Shown: positions 43,541-51,922, numbered from the stretch's first letter. The stretch: 64,000 bases of DNA from GCA-2683825 sp965662355 (GCA_965662355.1 CBFIHP010000014.1:98822-162821); one strand, 5' to 3'. The notes: generated from the letters alone by a model not told the origin. Translations and numbers: made by a program.

Positions 43541-44722
43541 TTGCGCATCATTGTCTCGCTCGTACTCGCCACGCCCTGCTTCGCACAATCCGTACTCGTC
43601 GTCGATGACAACGGCGGGATCGGTGTCGATCACACCTCCATTCAAGCCGCGATCGACGCTGCACCGGGGGGGGCGATCATCAGCGTCCGGGATGGCATCT
43701 ACGGATCGGCCCTAATCGACGGAAAATCGCTCGTCATCACGACCGAGGCCGCAGGCTCCGTGGTCGTGCAGGGCGGATTGACCCTACGAAATCTGACGTC
43801 GAGCCAGGTCGTCACGATTCGCGGGATCGGGATCGCCGACTCCGCGGGAAACCAGGCTCCACTGATCGTCGAGCAAAACCAGGGCGTGGTGTGGCTCGAG
43901 GGCTGCTTGGTCCTCGTCGACCACGCCGATCAAGAGCAGGGCATCCTGGTCGAGAACAGCTCCCAGGTCGTGCTGCGGGTCTGCACCGTGGCCATCTCCG
44001 GGGGAGGAGACTCGGAGAAGCCGGGCATCCGAGCCAGTGCTTCCTCCCTGCACCTCTACAACGTGCATGCGAGCGGAAGCAACAACGACTTCGCAGCCGG
44101 ATCGCCCGGCGTCGAGCTGTTCGACTCGTTCTTGTATGCCTCTGAAAGCCACTTCGAGGGCGGCGACGGCGGCATCTCCTGCCCCACCGGCTGTTTCCCC
44201 CAGGCGGGTGGAGCCGGCATTCGACTCGCTGGCCCTTCGGGTTCGACGGCCAATCTGACGAACACGGTGCTCCGCGGGGGCGATGGCGCCGGGCTCAGCG
44301 GAATCTTCGCTCCGGATGGACCTCCGGCGCAGATCGTCACGGGCATTCTGTCGCAGCAGACCGACACGGTACGCAGCACGGTGATCTCCAGCCCCGTCAG
44401 GACGAACGAGATCGCCCAGATGTCCGTCCAAGGTGCACCGGGTGAGTTCGTCTTCGCACTGTATTCGGATACGCCCAACTCGATCTACCTGGCGAACCTC
44501 TTCGACAGCCTGGTCGTCGGTGCACCGCTATCGAGCTTCTTTCTGACAACCCTCGACGGCTCGGGAGCGGCCAGCGTGCCGATGTCCGCGTCGCTGCCCC
44601 CGGGGGTTCTCGCTCGCTCCATCTACACACAGATGCTGCACTACAACCCCGCCGCACCGGCCGGTTCCCAGATCGATCTTGGAACACCGACCTCGATCGT
44701 GATTCTCGACGAGAGCTTCTGA
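43541..44722 (+). CDS. Secreted right-handed beta-helix protein
   Basis: This is a 393-residue exported protein. TTG 43541 has aggaga (43527-43532) 8 nt upstream, and MRIIVSLVLATPCFAQ is a signal peptide. Residues 22-60 read VDDNGGIGVDHTSIQAAIDAAPGGAIISVRDG, the usual start of pectate-lyase-like parallel beta-helix proteins. The middle forms repeated short beta turns (LIVEQNQGVVWLEGCLVLVD, SSLHLYNVHASGSN). No catalytic residues of a known lyase or hydrolase can be pointed out. The last 110 residues form a beta-rich domain of the kind seen at the end of the two matrixin-like proteases, but it is more diverged. It probably binds or degrades a polysaccharide. Confidence 0.75.
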   Translation: MRIIVSLVLATPCFAQSVLVVDDNGGIGVDHTSIQAAIDAAPGGAIISVRDGIYGSALIDGKSLVITTEAAGSVVVQGGLTLRNLTSSQVVTIRGIGIADSAGNQAPLIVEQNQGVVWLEGCLVLVDHADQEQGILVENSSQVVLRVCTVAISGGGDSEKPGIRASASSLHLYNVHASGSNNDFAAGSPGVELFDSFLYASESHFEGGDGGISCPTGCFPQAGGAGIRLAGPSGSTANLTNTVLRGGDGAGLSGIFAPDGPPAQIVTGILSQQTDTVRSTVISSPVRTNEIAQMSVQGAPGEFVFALYSDTPNSIYLANLFDSLVVGAPLSSFFLTTLDGSGAASVPMSASLPPGVLARSIYTQMLHYNPAAPAGSQIDLGTPTSIVILDESF

Positions 44723-44734
44723 CCGCAGCCCCGG

Positions 44735-46864
44735 CTAGTCGCCTCCGTAGCCGATCGCCCGGAGCTCCTCTAGCACGCCCTCCCTTTCGGCGTCCAACAG
44801 GTTCTGGGTGGGAGCGAGGCTACGCAGAAAGGTGCGCATCTCGCGCGCATGATCGCGGGCCATCTGGGCCGGCCAGTCGGCCGAGCTCGACACGTCATGT
44901 TGCTCGCCTGGATCCTGTCCAAGCTCGAACGAGCGCTGCAGCTTGCCTTGTTGCAAGGCCTCGGGGTTGGCCTCGACGCAGATCTTTCGGTCCGCGTGCA
45001 CGATGAAGGCCTCGTGGATCTTCGTGGTTTCCCAAAAACCATAAACGGGACGCTCTTCCTGCAAGCCCCGCAGATCGCACCCCAGCCAGTCGTCGTCCGC
45101 AGCAACACCCGCGAGACCCGCGATCGTCCGCGGTAGATCGATGACCGAGGCGGCAAACCCTCGACGCTCGGCCGTGATACCGGGCCCGTGGAGGAACATG
45201 GGAATGCGCAACGTCTCCTCCCACAGCTTGCCGCGGTGGCCCATGCTGCGGTGCTCGTAGAAAGCCTCGCCGTGGTCGCTGGTGAAGGCGAGATGAGCTG
45301 TGCCCCAGGCGGGAAGCTCTTGAACACGCCGCCACCAATCTCCGAACTGCTGGTCCAGGTCCTGCACGCCGCGGCGATAGAACTCGCTGTAGCGCGAAGC
45401 GACATCGAGTCGCTCCTGTTCATCGAAGTCCCCCTCCGCCCTCAGGCTGTGCAGCAGCTCGCGCAGTAGCTCCTTCGTTTCTTCTCGCGATTCCTCCGGA
45501 CCAACGCGATAGGGCTCGTGCGCACGATAGGTGTGGACGAAGAGGAAGGTGGGACGGCCATCGAAGGCCTCCTGGAACTCGAGTGAACGACGCAACGTCG
45601 TGGCGAGGCTCCAGCCCTCGGGACCGGGATGCACCTGAAACCAATCGAAGCCCTGATCCAGCTGGAAGCGCGGTGACAGGAACGAGGCGTCGGTGATGGC
45701 CGCAGTGCGATAGCCGTTCCGGGACAACACCTCGGTAATCGTCGTCAATGCCTCTGGAAGTACGCGCGTATCGAGCGTGGCGCCATGTTGGGGGGGCAGG
45801 AGTCCGGTGAAGAGCGACGATTGAGACGGCAGGGTCCACGAGCTCGTACCCCAGGCGCGCTCGAAGACAAGGCTCTCACGAGCCAAGGCGTTCAGAAAGG
45901 GCGTCGTCTCTGGATCCCCTCCGTAGGCTTGCATGTTGTCCGCGCGAAAAGTATCCGCGACGAACAACACGATATTGGGTCGGTCGGGCTGGGGATCGGG
46001 GTTCGCCGGCCCGATGACCGGATCCACGAAGGCCGATAGCCCCGGTGGCCCCTCCACCTGGAACTCGAACAGCGACAGGTTGCTTCCCCCTTCGGGGAGC
46101 CGGATCTCTTGCCAACCATCGGAGGCATTACCAGCCCGGCGTTCGAGCTCCCACAGGATCTCGCCATCAAGACGGATACGAAAAACGAGCGTCGCCACCC
46201 CTTCACCATCGGACGTGTCATCGCCCTTGGCCGTCACGAAGAAGCGCAGTGCGCTGCGCTCGGGGATCGGCGTCGCGACCCGCCAGCTCTCGCCCGGCCA
46301 GACGGGCAAACCACGGCCCGAAACGCGACCGACGAAGACCTCCCAGGCCTTCGCGCTCCGTTCACCGCGCGAAACGAACTCGCTGAAGCGCAGGCTGCCG
46401 GTGGAGGATTGCCCGGGCGGCAAGTTCACGAAGAGCTTCCCCTGGCGCAGCGCGTACTCACCGGGCTGCAGGGCTTCGGGATCTCGCTCGAGAACCATGG
46501 TCAACTCGATCCCTCCGCTCTCCAGGAGACTCCGGGCGTTCGGGTCGGAAACCCGTGGGTGCAGAGGGCGGGGACACCGGAACACGTCGGACTCCGCCGG
46601 CTTTTCCCATGGCTCGGGTCCAATCGACCAGACGAGCCAGATGCCATCTCGATCCTGCAGAATTCGAGTCCCCAGCGCCTTCTCCCAGGCAGCGGCATCG
46701 ATGGAGGTCGCCGGGTCGAAGGCCTCCAGCGCAATCCAAGGGGCTAGCTCGTCCGCACCACCGCAACCGGCCAGCATCCCGAGCGTTGCCAGGAAGCCTG
46801 TCCGTCCGGGTGAGCTAGTACTCGATCGCGACGGCAATGAGCAAGGCAAGGATCGCAACCACAT
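44735..46864 (-). CDS. Sulfatase-like lipoprotein with N-terminal beta extension
   Basis: This is a roughly 709-residue predicted lipoprotein (GMLAGC, Cys34). A long N-terminal part (about residues 40-290) is a beta-sandwich-like region with no domain I can name. The alkaline-phosphatase-fold domain then carries FVADTFRAD (metal Asp304), TSSWTLPSQSS with Thr344 in the formylglycine position, and FTSDHGEAFYEH. The product ends ELRAIGYGGD. The start is uncertain: ATG 46864 and TTG 46837 both lie inside the 3' end of the upstream transporter gene, so the overlap is about 50 bp and translation may be coupled. It belongs to the same fold group as the two plus-strand lipoproteins but is not a close paralogue. 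The substrate is unknown. Confidence 0.75.
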   Translation of the reverse strand: MWLRSLPCSLPSRSSTSSPGRTGFLATLGMLAGCGGADELAPWIALEAFDPATSIDAAAWEKALGTRILQDRDGIWLVWSIGPEPWEKPAESDVFRCPRPLHPRVSDPNARSLLESGGIELTMVLERDPEALQPGEYALRQGKLFVNLPPGQSSTGSLRFSEFVSRGERSAKAWEVFVGRVSGRGLPVWPGESWRVATPIPERSALRFFVTAKGDDTSDGEGVATLVFRIRLDGEILWELERRAGNASDGWQEIRLPEGGSNLSLFEFQVEGPPGLSAFVDPVIGPANPDPQPDRPNIVLFVADTFRADNMQAYGGDPETTPFLNALARESLVFERAWGTSSWTLPSQSSLFTGLLPPQHGATLDTRVLPEALTTITEVLSRNGYRTAAITDASFLSPRFQLDQGFDWFQVHPGPEGWSLATTLRRSLEFQEAFDGRPTFLFVHTYRAHEPYRVGPEESREETKELLRELLHSLRAEGDFDEQERLDVASRYSEFYRRGVQDLDQQFGDWWRRVQELPAWGTAHLAFTSDHGEAFYEHRSMGHRGKLWEETLRIPMFLHGPGITAERRGFAASVIDLPRTIAGLAGVAADDDWLGCDLRGLQEERPVYGFWETTKIHEAFIVHADRKICVEANPEALQQGKLQRSFELGQDPGEQHDVSSSADWPAQMARDHAREMRTFLRSLAPTQNLLDAEREGVLEELRAIGYGGD

Positions 46865-48242
46865 AGAGCTTCACCAGAAGCGGCACGACGAAGGTCACCC
46901 AGCGCTGGTAGGGAATCTTGCCGAGGCCCAACATTCCCATCAGCAACGCGTTCGTGGGCACAATGATGTTCATGAAGCCGTCACCCATCTGATAGGCGAG
47001 CACGGCTGTCTGGCGCGAGACCCCCGTCAAGTCCGCGAGCGGCGCCATGATCGGCATCGTGACGTAGGCCTGACCGGAACCCGAAGGGACCAGGAAATTG
47101 CAGACCGATTGCACGCTCAACATTCCGATCGCGGCCCCATAGGAGCCGAGGTGCTCGAGTTGCAAGGCGATGCCATGAATCACCGTGTCGATCACCTGCG
47201 CATCCTCGAGTACGACCTGGATCGTTCTGGCAAAGCCGATCAAGAGTGCCGTGGTCGTCATCTCGGCCGCGCCGGAGCAGAACTCGCGCGCCGTTGCGTT
47301 GGCCGACAAGCGCCCGAGGAGGGCGGCGATGATTCCGAGAGCGAGGAACAGGGCCGCCAGTTCTGTCAGGTACCACTCGGCCATCGAGGTCCCGACGACA
47401 AAGATCAGGATCACCAGCACGAAGCTGGCGAGGATCATCACGCGGCGGAAAGACAGCTCCGTGTCCTCCGGCATCTCGAACCCTTTGGAATAGTCGACGT
47501 CTTTGACCAGGCTACTGGAAGGATCCAGTTCGATCTTGCGCGCATAACGCAGGATGTGATGCACGCCCACGACCAAACAGAGAACCAAGAGGAGCGTGCG
47601 ATAGCCCCACCCCGAGGTCGGCGGCAAGCCCGCGATGTCCTGGCCGATCAGAACGGTAAAGGGGTTGAGCGCGGCGCATCCATAGCCAACAGCGGCTCCG
47701 ACGTAGACGATTCCCATCGCGACAACGGAATCGAGTCGCATCGCCAGGCACATGGTGACCAGAATGGGAATGAACGGCATGTACTCCTCCGCCATTCCGA
47801 CCAGCGAAGACCCGATCGCGAACACGAGCGTCATGCCCGAAACGAGCAACCAGCGCGTCGATCCGAACAGCCGTATGGCGTAGGCAAGCAACGCATCGAT
47901 GGCCCCGGTCTTGCGCACGACACCGATCACACCTCCGATCAAGAAGACGAAGAAGATGATGTCGGCACCCTCGTGGAGGCCCTTCGGAATCGCCATCAAC
48001 GCCCCGGGAACGACCCACAATACCTTGCCCAGCGTGGTGTCCAGGAACGTCTCCTCGGGGGCTTCCCCCCCGGCGTCAGCGGAGGGCTCGATCAGCTTGT
48101 AGGTGCCGGGCAGCACCTTTCGCCCTTCCCTCGTGAACTCACCCGCGGGCAAGACCAAGCTCGCGATCTGAGCGAGCAGGATCATCCCCAGGATCAACAC
48201 CAGGGAATCAGGAAAGCGGCTCTTCTTGGTCGGCTCTTCCAT
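46815..48242 (-). CDS. YfcC-family membrane transporter
   Basis: This is a 475-residue inner-membrane protein with about 12 helices. It matches the YfcC/C4-dicarboxylate anaerobic carrier group (DcuC-like; PF03606-type): LVLPAGEFTREGRKVLPGTY after the first helix, FFVFLIGGVIGVVRKTGAIDALL, GMAEEYMPFIPILVTMCLAMRL, LNPFTVLIGQDIAGLPPTSG and a C-terminal VPSGSGQAYVTMPIMAPLAD motif. Family members have been linked to uptake or exchange of amino acids (such as arginine or ornithine) and organic acids. The gene overlaps the sulfatase-like lipoprotein gene downstream by about 50 bp. TAGGAT at 48257-48252 (minus strand) could be its -10 element, 9 nt upstream of ATG 48242. Confidence 0.85.
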   Translation of the reverse strand: MEEPTKKSRFPDSLVLILGMILLAQIASLVLPAGEFTREGRKVLPGTYKLIEPSADAGGEAPEETFLDTTLGKVLWVVPGALMAIPKGLHEGADIIFFVFLIGGVIGVVRKTGAIDALLAYAIRLFGSTRWLLVSGMTLVFAIGSSLVGMAEEYMPFIPILVTMCLAMRLDSVVAMGIVYVGAAVGYGCAALNPFTVLIGQDIAGLPPTSGWGYRTLLLVLCLVVGVHHILRYARKIELDPSSSLVKDVDYSKGFEMPEDTELSFRRVMILASFVLVILIFVVGTSMAEWYLTELAALFLALGIIAALLGRLSANATAREFCSGAAEMTTTALLIGFARTIQVVLEDAQVIDTVIHGIALQLEHLGSYGAAIGMLSVQSVCNFLVPSGSGQAYVTMPIMAPLADLTGVSRQTAVLAYQMGDGFMNIIVPTNALLMGMLGLGKIPYQRWVTFVVPLLVKLYVVAILALLIAVAIEY

Positions 48243-48475
48243 CGAGATCGAATCCTATACGGGAGAGCCGTTCAGAGCGAACGTCGCTTATCCGCCCTGT
48301 TCCACCTCCAGTCGGTCTAAATCGAGAATCCTCCGAGGTCAGGAAATCCCAGGAATCGTCGTTTGAAGGAAGAGCTGGGGCACACTCGGGGAGCCCTCAG
48401 GCTAGAATTCCCCGCCAAAATCCAGGCCACCACAGCCACTAGACATGGAGCCGGGTATCTACCCAACTGAGACCA

Positions 48476-48946
48476 ATGAGCATCATCCAACCCGGGGCCG
48501 ACGCCCCTGACTTCAAGCTCGACAGCCACCAGGACAAAACCGTCACCGGCTCGGGCTTCAAGGGGAAGAAGAACGTCATGATCGTCTTCTATCCCCTCGA
48601 CTTCACCCCTACATGAAGCATCGAAATCCCCGGCCTGAACGCCCTACTCGGTAAGTTCGAGGCCGCTGATACCCAGGTGCTGGGTATCTCTGTTGATTCG
48701 AAGTTCTGTCACAAGGCATGGGCCGAGAGCTTCGGGAGCATCACGTTCCCGCTGCTCGCGGACTTCCACCCCAAGGGTGGCATGGCCAAGGAGTACGGAC
48801 TCTGGCTCGACGACAAAGGAATCACCGACCGCGCGACCGTGCTCGTCGGTAAGGACGGCAAAGTCCTCTGGGCAGAATCCGTTGGACCCGGTGGCGCACG
48901 CAACCCGGGCGATCTTCTCGCCAAGGTCGAGGAGCTCTGCAGCTAG
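48476..48946 (+). CDS. Selenocysteine-containing peroxiredoxin (in-frame UGA)
   Basis: This is a 156-residue thioredoxin-fold peroxidase in which codon 47 is TGA (48614-48616). Reading through TGA as selenocysteine gives FYPLDFTPT-U-SIEIPG, so U47 is in exactly the position of the peroxidatic Cys (FxPxC) of AhpE/BCP-type peroxiredoxins. The rest follows the family closely: VLGISVDS, WAESFGSITFPLLADFHPKG, GITDRATVLVGKDGKV and ESVGPGGARN. The sequence continues without a break, so a decayed gene is unlikely. A hairpin with the features of a bacterial SECIS lies at 48631-48665. It would reduce peroxides in the cytoplasm. Other Cys are Cys78 and Cys155. An annotator that treats TGA as a stop will split this gene into a 46-residue piece and a truncated protein. 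TAGAAT at 48413-48418 may be the -10. Confidence 0.9.
48631..48665 (+). promoter_or_regulatory. Candidate bacterial SECIS element
   Basis: CGGCCTGAAC (48631-48640) pairs with GTTCGAGGCCG (48655-48665), 10 pairs with one bulged G, around a 14-nt loop GCCCTACTCGGTAA. The loop begins 24 nt after the UGA at 48614-48616 and has a G in its first two positions, as expected of bacterial SECIS elements. It should recruit SelB-Sec-tRNA. It is a prediction and has not been folded computationally. Confidence 0.65.
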
Positions 48947-48975
48947 CAGGGACGATCTTCGTCCTTTGGATTTCA

Positions 48976-49012
48976 AGAAGGCCTGGCCTGCTTCGCGCGG
49001 GCCAGGCCTTCT
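48976..49012 (+). terminator. Hairpin after the selenoprotein gene
   Basis: AGAAGGCCTGGCC (48976-48988) pairs perfectly with GGCCAGGCCTTCT (49000-49012) around an 11-nt loop, 30 bp after the peroxiredoxin stop. There is no T-run (CGTGTAAC follows), so it may be a Rho-type or mRNA-protecting end. It separates the peroxiredoxin from the LysE gene. Confidence 0.55.
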
Positions 49013-49063
49013 CGTGTAACGGTGCTGCGTTCAGGGTGCTGGACTCAATTGTCCCGCACCAGC

Positions 49064-49681
49064 ATGGACTCAATCGCCGCCGTCACCGCTCTCTTCTTCG
49101 CTGCAGCTCTGACCCCGGGGCCGAACAATTTTCTGGTCATGGCCGCCGGGGCGCGCGGTGGATACGCCCGGGCCTTGCCGGTTATCGGGGGTGTGATCGC
49201 GGGCGGGTTGGGGTTGCTCACTCTCAGCTGGGCGGGGGTCTCGGGTGTGCTCGAGGCCCAACCTGAACTGCGAGCACTCATCACGATCGTCGGTGGGAGT
49301 TATCTCGCCTGGATGGGCGTCAGGATGTTTCGCGCGGCGCACGCTGCAAGCTCGTGTACGGTGCCTGCGGACTCCATACCTTGCACGTGGTGGAGCATCG
49401 CCGCCTTCCAGTTTCTGAACCCGAAGGCATGGGTGCTGCTGGTGACCGTGACCGCGGTCATGTCGCGAGAGAGCGCGGGCCTACCCGGGTTCCTTCTACT
49501 CGCAACCATCTACTCCCTGCGCTCGGCATTGACGCTCTCCGCGTGGGCCTTCGCCGGTTCGACGATGGACAGGCTGCTCGACAGCGCCCGTTCGCGGCGT
49601 GTGATCGACTGCACGCTGGGGGGCCTGCTCGTGGCCACGGCAGCCGCTCTCGTGGTCCCGCTGTTTCCACTGGCCACGTAG
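49064..49681 (+). CDS. LysE-family amino-acid exporter
   Basis: This is a 205-residue inner-membrane protein with about six helices. The LysE/RhtB hallmark LTPGPNNFLVMAAGARGGYAR is at about residues 15-35, followed by ITIVGGSYLAWMGVRMF and FQFLNPKAWVLLVTVTAVM, as in this family of amino-acid and homoserine-lactone exporters. The specific substrate is not readable. It would suit a cell that takes in peptides and must dispose of excess amino acids. ATG 49064 (MDSIAAVTALFFAAAL) is the natural start; an upstream in-frame ATG adds 14 residues with no helix. It converges with the M24 peptidase gene, 4 bp apart. Confidence 0.85.
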   Translation: MDSIAAVTALFFAAALTPGPNNFLVMAAGARGGYARALPVIGGVIAGGLGLLTLSWAGVSGVLEAQPELRALITIVGGSYLAWMGVRMFRAAHAASSCTVPADSIPCTWWSIAAFQFLNPKAWVLLVTVTAVMSRESAGLPGFLLLATIYSLRSALTLSAWAFAGSTMDRLLDSARSRRVIDCTLGGLLVATAAALVVPLFPLAT

Positions 49682-49685
49682 CGAA

Positions 49686-51032
49686 TCAGCGGATCAGGAG
49701 GATCCGGTTGTTTACGGGATACAGCCACTCGATCCCGCGTTCCGTCAGGATGGCGTCATCCTCCAAGGGAATGCGCACCTTGGCTCCGCCCCACTCGGGC
49801 ATCGATGTGTAGGCGAAGAGCTCGATGGAGAAAAGGTTCGTTGGATGGAGCATGTACTGGACGCGCACCGGATTGAAAAAGGCGATCGAGGGGCCGATAC
49901 CGTGGCCGGTGTTGCCGACGGAATGGCAGCCGATGACGACGTCGGTGGTATCTGGATCGTCCGTTGGCTTGTTGAATTCGATCTGCTTGAATCCACTCGC
50001 CTTGAGAGCGGCGTAGATCTCCTTCTCCGCCGTGGCAGCGGTGATGCCCGTGTGGATGGCGTCCTTGATGATGGTGCGTGCCGCTCGACCACGGTCAAAA
50101 GCGTGTTGCAGCCCGGCGGGCGCTTCGGTTTCACCGACGCGCAGAACGTAAGCGATGCGCTTCATATCCGTGAAGAGGTTCAGATAGCCCACACCCCAAT
50201 CGATCATCAAGAGATCCCCGCGCTGGATGATGCGATCCGACGAAATGGCCACGATGCCGTCGGGTCCGGTCACGTACACGGAGGGCATGCCAAAGGAACT
50301 CCCTAGGCCCCGCTCGAGCAGCCGATCCAGCATCCACCACGCAACTTCCTCGAGGCGCGTCTCACCGGGTGTGATTACCTCGTTCGAGAGAGCTCGTTCC
50401 GCGAGGACGCGGGACATCTCTCCGGCCTCGGCGAAGGCGGTGATCTCGGAGGCCACGCGACGTGAACGGAAGTCCGAAACGAGCTTCTCCGCCGAAACGA
50501 TGCGTTTCGTCAGTGAATCGCCCAGTATCTCCGTCAACTGTAGATACCCCGTGTGCGACAACGTGTCCACCGGTCCCAACGCACGCGACATGTTCAAAGC
50601 GACGGCTTTCGGATCGCGCTCGCGCACGAATTCCGCCAGGGCCTCCGTCGGCAGAAACTCGTCGTAGGCACCGCATTGCTCGATCAAGTAGCCGTGAATC
50701 CCGAAGGCCGTACGCTCGATGCGCCCTTCACCGGTGGGATCGGTGAACACGTAGAAGCCATCGGCGCTCGCGTAGCCGTGTCCGAAGTCCGCGTGCAGGG
50801 TCTTGTAGTTCGCCTCGCGGATCATCGTGATCCACATATCGACGCCATTCTCGCGCATGACCTCGGGCAACACACGGTCGAACTTGTCGCGCCGAATCTG
50901 CGCCAGGCGTTCCCAGCGCTTGCGCGCCTCTTGCGCATCGGCATCCACCCCCATCCAGAGGGAGAACAACCAGACCGTGAACAGAAGGGATAGCGAAGGT
51001 AGATGGGCAATTCTCATGGAGGCAATTCTCAT
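49686..51032 (-). CDS. Secreted M24-family (Xaa-Pro-type) metallopeptidase
   Basis: This is a 448-residue exported M24 enzyme with a signal peptide. The pita-bread C-terminal domain has the metal ligand pattern MIDWGVGY (Asp), LFTDMKR (Asp), NTGHGIGPS (His), FSIELFAY (Glu) and IPLEDDAILTERGIEW (Glu). The N-terminal domain resembles that of aminopeptidase P-like and creatinase proteins. It likely cleaves the N-terminal residue from Xaa-Pro peptides. Its start is duplicated: a 15-bp tandem repeat (51006-51035) yields MRIAS twice, so either ATG 51032 or ATG 51017 could be used. It diverges from the PhyH gene, with a 23-bp gap. Confidence 0.87.
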   Translation of the reverse strand: MRIASMRIAHLPSLSLLFTVWLFSLWMGVDADAQEARKRWERLAQIRRDKFDRVLPEVMRENGVDMWITMIREANYKTLHADFGHGYASADGFYVFTDPTGEGRIERTAFGIHGYLIEQCGAYDEFLPTEALAEFVRERDPKAVALNMSRALGPVDTLSHTGYLQLTEILGDSLTKRIVSAEKLVSDFRSRRVASEITAFAEAGEMSRVLAERALSNEVITPGETRLEEVAWWMLDRLLERGLGSSFGMPSVYVTGPDGIVAISSDRIIQRGDLLMIDWGVGYLNLFTDMKRIAYVLRVGETEAPAGLQHAFDRGRAARTIIKDAIHTGITAATAEKEIYAALKASGFKQIEFNKPTDDPDTTDVVIGCHSVGNTGHGIGPSIAFFNPVRVQYMLHPTNLFSIELFAYTSMPEWGGAKVRIPLEDDAILTERGIEWLYPVNNRILLIR

Positions 51033-51035
51033 GGA
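51006..51035. repeat. 15-bp tandem duplication at a start codon
   Basis: The unit GGCAATTCTCATGGA occurs twice in direct tandem, 51006-51020 and 51021-51035, with no mismatch. On the minus strand this duplicates five codons, including ATG and the sequence just before it, at the start of the M24 gene. It looks like recent slippage. Confidence 0.9.
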
Positions 51036-51055
51036 GTAGGATAACCGGCCGCCCC

Positions 51056-51922
51056 ATGTTCGACGATCTCGCCCAGCACCACGCGCCCCTGACGAAGCTC
51101 TTTGCCCACTCGAACTCGCAAGAGGAGTGCGAACGCTATCGCCTCAGCTCGGAGCAGCTGGCCTTCTGGGAAGAGAACGGATACGTCGCGGGCCTCCGGC
51201 TTCTGAACAACGAGCAGTTATCCGCATTGCAAGCGGAGCTGGAGCCACTCTTCGATCCGAGTCACCCGGGGAACGAGCTCTTCCACGAATTCCGTTCCAA
51301 CGAATCCGAGGATCGCGAACGCGTATTGTTTCACGCATTGGGAGCCTGGCGAATCGCTTCCGCTTTCCACGATGCTCTCTGGAACCCCGCCTTCACCGTC
51401 CCCGCACGCCAATTGCTGAAGGGCCCGGTGCGTTTTTGGCACGACCAGCTCTTTTGCAAGCCGGCCTACACGGGGGGTGCGGTCGCCTGGCACCAGGACT
51501 ACTCGTACTGGACGCGAACGAAACCCATGGCCCACCTGTCGTGCTGGATCGGGCTCGATGACTCTACCGAGGCCAACGGCTGCCTACGCTACGTACCCGG
51601 AAGCCATCGTTGGAAGCTCCTGCCGATCACAGGACTTGCCGGCGACATGGAGGCGATCCACTCGGTCTTGTCCGCGGAGCAAAGCGCGAACTTCCAGCCC
51701 GTCCCGGTCGAACTGAAGCAGGGTGAAGCCGCCTTCCACCATCCTCTCCTGGTGCACGGCTCTTTCGAGAATTCGAGTCCCCGCGCGCGGCGCGCTCTGG
51801 TTCTGAACGCGGTTCGCGACGGCGTCACCTCCGCCAGTCCGGATCCGCTACTCGAAAACGTCCCCCCCATCGAACCGGGTCGCGCCCTCGAAGGCCGCTT
51901 CTTCCCGTTGCTACGCACCTAG
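51056..51922 (+). CDS. PhyH-family (phytanoyl-CoA dioxygenase-like) oxygenase
   Basis: This is a 288-residue cytoplasmic, probably Fe(II)/2-oxoglutarate-dependent oxygenase. The iron triad is visible: AWHQDYSYW (His146, Asp148) and LLVHGSFENSS (His234), with Arg245 in PRARRALVLN likely holding 2-oxoglutarate. LSCWIGLDDSTEANGCLRYV and GSHRW between them are typical PhyH blocks. Members hydroxylate many small molecules and natural products, so the substrate is unknown. TAGGAT at 51037-51042 lies 13 nt upstream. The gene is divergent from the M24 peptidase and the next gene on the same strand (M2 peptidase) starts 60 bp downstream. Confidence 0.87.
   Translation: MFDDLAQHHAPLTKLFAHSNSQEECERYRLSSEQLAFWEENGYVAGLRLLNNEQLSALQAELEPLFDPSHPGNELFHEFRSNESEDRERVLFHALGAWRIASAFHDALWNPAFTVPARQLLKGPVRFWHDQLFCKPAYTGGAVAWHQDYSYWTRTKPMAHLSCWIGLDDSTEANGCLRYVPGSHRWKLLPITGLAGDMEAIHSVLSAEQSANFQPVPVELKQGEAAFHHPLLVHGSFENSSPRARRALVLNAVRDGVTSASPDPLLENVPPIEPGRALEGRFFPLLRT

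Noticed and set aside
45933..48320. Long plus-strand open frame (about 800 codons)
   Set aside because: It overlaps the sulfatase-like lipoprotein and YfcC genes on the minus strand. Its product is Arg/His/Gln-rich with no recognisable fold.
48476..48616. Nonsense-mutated (pseudogene) peroxiredoxin
   Set aside because: The only interruption is TGA at precisely the catalytic Cys codon, all other family motifs are intact, and a SECIS-like hairpin follows. Selenocysteine explains this better than decay.
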